Positions 7,375-11,172 of a DNA stretch of 11,172 nucleotides are shown piece by piece (the first letter of the stretch is position 1; the number at the start of each line of letters is the position of its first letter). The DNA is from Bacteroidales bacterium Bact_07. Its GTDB lineage: Bacteria > Bacteroidota > Bacteroidia > Bacteroidales > Tenuifilaceae. The position numbers and the translations under genes were made by a program. The stretch spans positions 1 to 11,172 of the forward strand of contig LUYY01000157.1 of assembly GCA_001603415.1 (NCBI GenBank). Reading direction: 5' to 3'. The notes beneath the pieces were generated by a model. The model was not told the DNA's origin. It did no database searches and saw only the letters and a list, made by a program, of their open reading frames with translations.

Positions 7375-8448
7375 CTATGCATTTTCTTTAACAAAGCGGG
7401 GACTCATGGGTTTGCCAAGGTCTTCGCCGTTTGGCCCTTTATACTTTTTGTCGGGATCATACTCAACACCCATTTTCCTTAGTAAAGGCTCCACATCGGT
7501 TTGGTGCATTTGCATGCCCATTTCCCATGGGTCGAAGCCTAATACCAGCCCGGCAACCTCCTCATAGGTTAGCACGGGGATACCTTCGCCGTTCTGTCCA
7601 TATGTTTTTCCCTCCATTTCACCAAGGGCGTACTGCCATCGATCCATAAAGTAGTTACATCCGGGGCAGTTGGTGATTATAAAATCGGGTTGAAAAGGTT
7701 CCATGGATTCAAATTTCTTTTTTGAAGCCGATATGGAGTAGCCCCGATTTGCCTGAACAAAGTATTGCCTAAAACCAAAACCACAGCAATGCCTTCGTTC
7801 GGGGTAATCAATTACCTCACCACCAAAGGCTTCGACCAGTCCGGCAAGTACTTGTGGGTATTCAGCTCCACCAACTCCTTTGCTCGGAAACATTTTAGCA
7901 TAGTGACAGCCAATATGATCAACAACTTTTAGCGGTTTCCCAGTGTGCTTATTTATCAGCTTGTACTTGGCCTTTGCAGCAATCTCGTTCCTGAATTTAT
8001 ATAGCACATCGCTGGTGTGGGCTAGGTTTTCAGGTTCTTCAAATTCTCGACCGGTTGCTTTTTTTAAATATCCACGGGTTTTTTCTTTTTCCTCGGGGAA
8101 GTGATGCCAAGTTTCAAGTATCTCGGTGTAAATGCCAAAGGAAGTTACGCATGATGGGGTATAGTTTACGTAGCCCTTTTCACGCATCAGGGCAAAGTTT
8201 CGGGCAACCACCGTTTGAATGGTTGGGAATGGGACTACCTCGGTATGATAACCAATACCGGTGCAGGTGGTGTGATCGGGGTTTTCGTAAACATCTTTAC
8301 CAAGAACCTCTCTCAGGATTTTCAGAAAAGTTGTATCGCTACCAGGGAAGAAGGTTTGCCTGATACAGCTACGAACAAAGTAGAACTTATCATCGGCTAT
8401 ATCTTTTTGATATTCGCTCCAAATTCGTTTTTTGCCTTCCGGTTTCAT
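7375..8448 (-). CDS. HdrB-like CCG-domain protein
   Basis: This 357-residue protein resembles HdrB, the subunit that reduces the disulfide in heterodisulfide reductases using non-cubane Fe-S clusters held by CCG domains. The second CCG domain is complete: Cys181 (HIGCHYAK), Cys221-Cys222-Gly and Cys261-x-x-Cys264 (CPGC). The first is altered. Cys28 is present, but the Cys pair is Cys62-Thr63 or Thr61-Cys62, and the CxxC reads Cys100-V-T-Ser103. It may therefore hold a different cluster or none. An insertion around residues 113-170 and a tail of about 90 residues make it longer than typical HdrB (around 290-300 residues). It is predicted to be soluble. It lies 20 nt after the HdrC-like gene and 27 nt before the HdrA-like gene, the order seen in many hdr/shdr loci. 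The true substrate is unknown; Bacteroidota are not expected to use CoM/CoB disulfide. Confidence 0.87.
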   Translation of the reverse strand: MKPEGKKRIWSEYQKDIADDKFYFVRSCIRQTFFPGSDTTFLKILREVLGKDVYENPDHTTCTGIGYHTEVVPFPTIQTVVARNFALMREKGYVNYTPSCVTSFGIYTEILETWHHFPEEKEKTRGYLKKATGREFEEPENLAHTSDVLYKFRNEIAAKAKYKLINKHTGKPLKVVDHIGCHYAKMFPSKGVGGAEYPQVLAGLVEAFGGEVIDYPERRHCCGFGFRQYFVQANRGYSISASKKKFESMEPFQPDFIITNCPGCNYFMDRWQYALGEMEGKTYGQNGEGIPVLTYEEVAGLVLGFDPWEMGMQMHQTDVEPLLRKMGVEYDPDKKYKGPNGEDLGKPMSPRFVKENA

Positions 8449-8468
8449 GGGTTTGTTTTTAAAAAGTA

Positions 8469-9188
8469 CTACTTACGGCGATGCTTTTCGGCGTTGTTAT
8501 GCTTGTAAACATGGGTAAAGTATTCCGATTTCTTGTCGGTGGCATCTCCCTTTTCCAAGCCCATTTCTGCTGCTTTGCGAGCCGAATCGCTTTCAATCTT
8601 TTCGAACCATTCCATGCCTCCGGTTACCTCAAATATCTTTTCGAGCTCATCTAAATTCTCTTTTGAGATTTTACGCATGGCCCCTGGGCCTAAGCCGTTA
8701 TAGTTAGCCCCAACCTTGGCTAAAACCTTTTCGCGGTTATCTCGAACCCATTGCCATACAGGGCCCAACTCGGGAAACATACTCAGCTCAGTATGGTCAA
8801 AGTGAACGCAGTAGCCTGTTTCCAGAATGGAGTTGCCCAACATCCGCTTTAGCGAGAGCTGTTGACGTCCCTTTTCCGATTCAACAAAAAGCCCTGTTTC
8901 TATGGATAATCCTCTTAGCGCTTGTATCAGTAAGCCTGGTGCATTGTTTCGTGGGCAACGTGTTTTACAGCTCATGCATTCGCCGCAATACCAAATGGTA
9001 TCGCTTTTAAGCAATTCCTCAATAACATTATCATCGCGCATTTGCACGAGGTTAGCTATGGTTCGGGGTTCATAGTCGTAAACCTCAGCAGCAGGACATA
9101 TTGCTGTGCAGGTGCCACAGTTTATGCAACCATTTATTCCCTCAACAAAGCGAACATCGGAGTTTAACCTGTCAAAAAGTTTGCCCAT
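8469..9188 (-). CDS. HdrC-like 4Fe-4S dicluster protein
   Basis: This 239-residue protein is the first gene of the operon. Two canonical cubane-binding motifs are visible: Cys21/24/27/31-Pro (CINCGTC core) and Cys68/71/74/78-Pro (CGECMSC core), separated by 36 residues as in HdrC. HdrC passes electrons between the HdrA flavin and the HdrB active site. The C-terminal part (about 110-239) is longer than in typical HdrC and has no recognisable motif; it ends in a basic, Lys/His/Arg-rich tail. No membrane segment or signal peptide is visible, so it should be cytoplasmic. The start at 9188 fits both the start of similarity (MGKLFDRLNSDVRF, then the first cluster) and the promoter-like element 35 nt upstream. 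Confidence 0.88.
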   Translation of the reverse strand: MGKLFDRLNSDVRFVEGINGCINCGTCTAICPAAEVYDYEPRTIANLVQMRDDNVIEELLKSDTIWYCGECMSCKTRCPRNNAPGLLIQALRGLSIETGLFVESEKGRQQLSLKRMLGNSILETGYCVHFDHTELSMFPELGPVWQWVRDNREKVLAKVGANYNGLGPGAMRKISKENLDELEKIFEVTGGMEWFEKIESDSARKAAEMGLEKGDATDKKSEYFTHVYKHNNAEKHRRK

Positions 9189-9222
9189 GGCTTTCTGGGT
9201 TGATTGTTAGTTTATTAACAAG

Positions 9223-9230
9223 CAAAGTTA
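9223..9230 (-). promoter_or_regulatory. Candidate -7 element (TAACTTTG) for the Hdr-like operon
   Basis: On the minus strand, TAACTTTG at 9230-9223 matches the Bacteroidota primary sigma -7 consensus TAnnTTTG perfectly. It lies 35 nt upstream of the HdrC-like start codon, implying a leader of about 30 nt. I find no convincing TTTG -33 element at the usual spacing, so the call rests on the -7 box and its position. Confidence 0.45.
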
Positions 9231-9343
9231 TATTTTTTTAAACTCATTTAACCTTTTTATACTTTTAGTTCTTTGTAGTAAAATGTAAGTGATAAAATGT
9301 TAATTACTTATAGAATTAATTTTTACGGTGTCTAAATTGATTT

Positions 9344-9360
9344 TATGCAGTTTTTGCATA
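9344..9360. promoter_or_regulatory. Operator-like inverted repeat overlapping the -33 element
   Basis: TATGCA (9344-9349) and TGCATA (9355-9360) form a perfect 6-bp inverted repeat with a 5-nt spacer. The dyad covers the candidate -33 TTTG of the plus-strand promoter, where a dimeric regulator would block transcription. No regulator gene is in the window, and the arms are short enough to occur by chance in AT-rich sequence. Confidence 0.35.
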
Positions 9361-9384
9361 GGTGATTTCAAATCCATAATTTCG
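9353..9384 (+). promoter_or_regulatory. Candidate Bacteroidota-type promoter for the nucleoid-associated protein gene
   Basis: TTTG at 9353-9356 and TAATTTCG at 9377-9384 (one mismatch to TAnnTTTG) are separated by 20 nt, which fits the known -33/-7 spacing of Bacteroidota promoters. The -7 box ends 21 nt before the ATG at 9406, giving a short leader. An inverted repeat overlaps the -33 element. Confidence 0.5.
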
Positions 9385-9405
9385 TGAAACTAATCATTTG
9401 TTGCT

Positions 9406-10443
9406 ATGCTCGATTTTTCTGCTGCCGAACTTACCGATGTAATTGTGCATTCCTTGGGAATTAATGGCGAAGAGACAGTGCTATCGAATACCACCTTAGA
9501 CATATCCGATAATCTCTTGAACGGTTTGCTAAGGGAATACTTTCTGGGGAGTTTTCGGAGCCAAGGGTTCTACTCCTTTGAGCATAGCTCAAATCTTGAG
9601 CTAAACGAGGTGTATAGTTACTGTTCTGAATTTTTTGATGGGAACATCAATATTATTAAATTTTCAAGGCATGTGGCTAACCACCTGCAACACGTTTCGG
9701 TTCATCCCAACATCAAAGGAGGGGAACTTTACATCGCAACCTTTACCGATATGGTTGTTGATGGTGAACTTACCGACGGCATAGGTATTTTTAAGGCTGA
9801 AAGTAAGGAGCGTTTCCTTCACGTTAGCCGTGAGGCTAATGGATTAAAAGTTACTTGTCAGTTTGGCACAGCCCCCCGCAAGCTCGATAAAGCTTGCATT
9901 ATTTTCAATACCGAAAAGAATTTAGGTTATAAACTTTGCGTTATTGATAATACCAACCGTGATGAGGCAAAGTACTGGCTCAACGATTTTTTGCGGGCTA
10001 AACTTCGTAACGACGATTTCTACCAAACCAAGCAGGCTATTAACCTTTGCCGCGAGTTTGTTGAAGAGGTAGTTAAACCCGAAAACAACTTTGCCAAGGT
10101 TGACCAGGCAGATATTCTTTGTAAAACACGCGATTTCTTTAAAGCTAACGATGTTTTCGACCTTAAAGAGTTCGAGGAGGTGGTTTTAGAGGAGCCTAAA
10201 ATGGCCGAAACATTTCGGGATTTTAAGCAAAAATATGAAGAAACAATAGGCTGCAATATTCCCGATAGTTTCAAGATTTCAACCGATGCTACCCGTCAAT
10301 CACAAAAGTTTTTTAAAAGCGTAATAAAGCTCGATAAGAACTTTCATATCTATATTCATGGCGGTCGCGACCGTGTTGAGCGTGGTTTTGACTCCGATAC
10401 TGGTTTGAACTACTACAAGCTTTTTTTCGATAAGGCGGTGTGA
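9406..10443 (+). CDS. Nucleoid-associated protein, NdpA/YejK family (37-kDa)
   Basis: This 345-residue protein resembles the 37-kDa nucleoid-associated protein family (NdpA/YejK, PF04245) in the form common in Bacteroidota. Typical stretches are the N-terminal 'AELTDVIVHSLGIN' helix region (7-20), 'HPNIKGGELYIATFTD' (100-115), 'DGIGIFKAE' (124-132) and a C-terminal 'HIYIHGGRDRVERGFD' block. The length is normal and both ends look intact. Family members bind DNA and co-purify with the nucleoid; their exact role is poorly defined. The gene is divergent from the Hdr-like operon and convergent with the membrane subunit gene, so it stands alone and probably has no functional link with either. The start at 9406 is the only good one, placed 21 nt after a promoter-like -7 box. 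Confidence 0.88.
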   Translation: MLDFSAAELTDVIVHSLGINGEETVLSNTTLDISDNLLNGLLREYFLGSFRSQGFYSFEHSSNLELNEVYSYCSEFFDGNINIIKFSRHVANHLQHVSVHPNIKGGELYIATFTDMVVDGELTDGIGIFKAESKERFLHVSREANGLKVTCQFGTAPRKLDKACIIFNTEKNLGYKLCVIDNTNRDEAKYWLNDFLRAKLRNDDFYQTKQAINLCREFVEEVVKPENNFAKVDQADILCKTRDFFKANDVFDLKEFEEVVLEEPKMAETFRDFKQKYEETIGCNIPDSFKISTDATRQSQKFFKSVIKLDKNFHIYIHGGRDRVERGFDSDTGLNYYKLFFDKAV

Positions 10444-10453
10444 GTGATAATGT

Positions 10454-10478
10454 AAAAAGGCCGGTAAAACCGGCCTTT
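10454..10478. terminator. Bidirectional terminator between convergent genes
   Basis: A perfect 10-bp stem (AAAGGCCGGT at 10456-10465 pairing with ACCGGCCTTT at 10469-10478) closes a 3-nt AAA loop. It starts 13 nt after the stop of the plus-strand gene and about 21 nt past the stop of the minus-strand gene. The T run is longer on the minus strand (five T) than on the plus strand (three T, then CC), so termination may be more efficient for the membrane subunit gene. Confidence 0.88.
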
Positions 10479-10498
10479 CCTATCGCATAATAACTTTC

Positions 10499-11149
10499 CT
10501 ATTTGGCTGCTTTTTCCAAAATAAGGGTTTCGAAGTACATGGCAAATGACCTGTAAAGGAAATGAGTCCACTTGCCGAATGGTACTATAATTAAAGCCCA
10601 CTGGGCAAGTACAGTAAGATGTATAACGTAAACCCAAAAAAGATTGTTTATCAATTGAAAATCAATTAGAAGGCGAACAATAAATGCGGTAATCCCCATT
10701 AGGAATAACCATATCACAAAGAACCAATCCGATGGTTGCGAGTGTTTGTGAATGGCATCGACTTTGCGAACCCTTTTTTGTATGAAAAGGAAGGTTATAA
10801 TGATTATTGCTGTACTTTCAAAGTAGCCTAACCAGATGATTACCTTACTTTCTGCAGAAAACCAATTTAGAAAAACTGTTGTGAAAAGCAATGAGAGATA
10901 GCCAAAAACAAGGATAAGGTGAAGCAACCATCGCATTTTGTTTTCGCGAGTGGGCTCACATCCCAAAAATCGTTTTTGGGTGAACATATGTACAAATAGG
11001 TCTTTTAGCGCAACCGCATAGGTTTTAATGCTGACTTTTATTCCAGGTTTTAAAATTGTAAAATACCACATTCTGATTATGTTTGGGAGGAGTATAAAAC
11101 TGAATACTCCGGCAATGGCAATCATCTCAAAAAGATGACCAATATGCAT
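10499..11149 (-). CDS. QmoC/HdrE/DsrM-like heme b membrane subunit
   Basis: This 216-residue integral membrane protein resembles the NarI-type cytochrome b domain found in HdrE, DsrM and the C-terminal half of QmoC. About five membrane segments are visible (roughly 6-26, 75-97, 103-123, 142-163, 171-191). His77 (WLLHLILVFGY), His177 (YVIHLTVLAQW) and His196 in the characteristic 'PFGKWTHFLYRSFAMYF' end are likely heme ligands. It would pass electrons between quinone and a cytoplasmic Fe-S partner. The transcript runs on the same strand as the Hdr-like operon but is separated from it by the divergent gene and a terminator, so it belongs to another unit that begins off the contig. The Met at 11149 is plausible, but the only in-frame upstream stop includes a base of the adapter sequence. 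The protein could therefore be longer, for example with an N-terminal HdrC-like part as in QmoC. Confidence 0.8.
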   Translation of the reverse strand: MHIGHLFEMIAIAGVFSFILLPNIIRMWYFTILKPGIKVSIKTYAVALKDLFVHMFTQKRFLGCEPTRENKMRWLLHLILVFGYLSLLFTTVFLNWFSAESKVIIWLGYFESTAIIIITFLFIQKRVRKVDAIHKHSQPSDWFFVIWLFLMGITAFIVRLLIDFQLINNLFWVYVIHLTVLAQWALIIVPFGKWTHFLYRSFAMYFETLILEKAAK

Positions 11150-11160
11150 TACCTCGGTTT

Positions 11161-11172
11161 AGATCGGAAGAG
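11161..11172 (+). other. Residual Illumina TruSeq adapter at the contig end
   Basis: The final 12 bases, AGATCGGAAGAG, are exactly the first 12 bases of the Illumina TruSeq adapter, in the orientation expected when a read runs through its insert at the right-hand end. A perfect 12-mer match ending exactly at the terminus is very unlikely by chance. These bases should be treated as non-biological. Confidence 0.93.

Larger units (their letters stand above)
2969..9188 (-). other. Predicted six-gene Hdr-like electron-transfer/gamma-lyase operon
   Basis: Six minus-strand genes follow one another with gaps of 20 nt, 27 nt and 1 nt, a 4-nt ATGA overlap, and 11 nt. No internal terminator is visible. 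A TAnnTTTG-type promoter element lies ahead of the first gene and a strong hairpin terminator follows the last. The order is HdrC-like, HdrB-like, HdrA-like, small HdrC-like, membrane-anchored HdrD/DsrK-like fusion, and gamma-lyase-like enzyme. Co-transcription is inferred from spacing and direction. The membership of the last gene is the least certain, although its 11-nt gap is short. Confidence 0.8.

Noticed and set aside
4162..9188. A complete sHdr lipoate-dependent sulfur-oxidation locus.
   Set aside because: No lipoate-binding protein, lipoate ligase or radical SAM lipoate-assembly gene is seen in the window, so only the gene order, not the pathway, can be compared.
4162..9188. A methanogen-type HdrABC/MvhADG bifurcating complex.
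   Set aside because: There is no MvhD or hydrogenase gene, the HdrA-like protein lacks ferredoxin domains, and the remaining genes and the T9SS protein indicate a Bacteroidota host.
9286..9310. Imperfect dyad TAAGT ... ACTTA in the divergent intergenic region.
   Set aside because: The arms are only 5 bp and AT-rich with a 15-nt spacer, which is expected by chance here.

Overview
The window looks like a contig from a member of the Bacteroidota, probably Bacteroidales or Marinilabiliales-like and probably metagenomic. The evidence is a type IX secretion (T9SS) C-terminal sorting domain with the usual 'YPNP...G.Y.V...' pattern, a Bacteroidota-style nucleoid-associated protein, an AT-rich base composition, a near absence of strong Shine-Dalgarno sites, and promoter elements of the TAnnTTTG type. 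The last 12 bases (11161-11172) match the start of the Illumina TruSeq adapter, so genuine sequence very probably ends at 11160.

Layout. Positions 1-130 are non-coding and carry a strong hairpin terminator. Positions 131-2845 (minus) encode a 904-residue secreted, multidomain T9SS cargo protein. Positions 2969-9188 (minus) hold six closely spaced genes that look like one operon. In transcription order they are an HdrC-like protein (two [4Fe-4S] clusters), an HdrB-like CCG protein, a minimal HdrA-like flavoprotein, a short second HdrC-like ferredoxin, a large fusion of a NarI/DsrM-like membrane domain with a dicluster and an HdrD/DsrK-like double CCG module, and a PLP-dependent gamma-lyase-type enzyme of sulfur amino acid metabolism. 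A terminator follows at about 2918-2946. Positions 9189-9405 are a divergent promoter region. Positions 9406-10443 (plus) encode a 37-kDa nucleoid-associated protein (NdpA/YejK family). Positions 10499-11149 (minus) encode a QmoC/HdrE/DsrM-like heme-b membrane subunit. These last two genes converge on a shared hairpin.

How the genes may work together. The Hdr-like genes provide a cytoplasmic FAD/Fe-S electron-transfer module and one subunit that links Fe-S and CCG centres to the membrane, presumably to the quinone pool. The order C-B-A-C-(membrane+D) resembles the C1-B1-A-x-C2-B2 order of bacterial sHdr sulfur-oxidation loci, but no lipoate-binding protein or lipoate-assembly gene is visible. 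The gamma-lyase-type gene lies 11 nt after the membrane fusion gene, which suggests a link to thiol or sulfur amino acid metabolism. The substrate of the complex cannot be read from the sequence. The most notable features are the operon itself, the degenerate first CCG motif of HdrB, the stripped-down HdrA, and the gamma-lyase that lacks the classical methionine gamma-lyase signature residues. No mobile elements, CRISPR arrays, tRNA or rRNA genes were seen.
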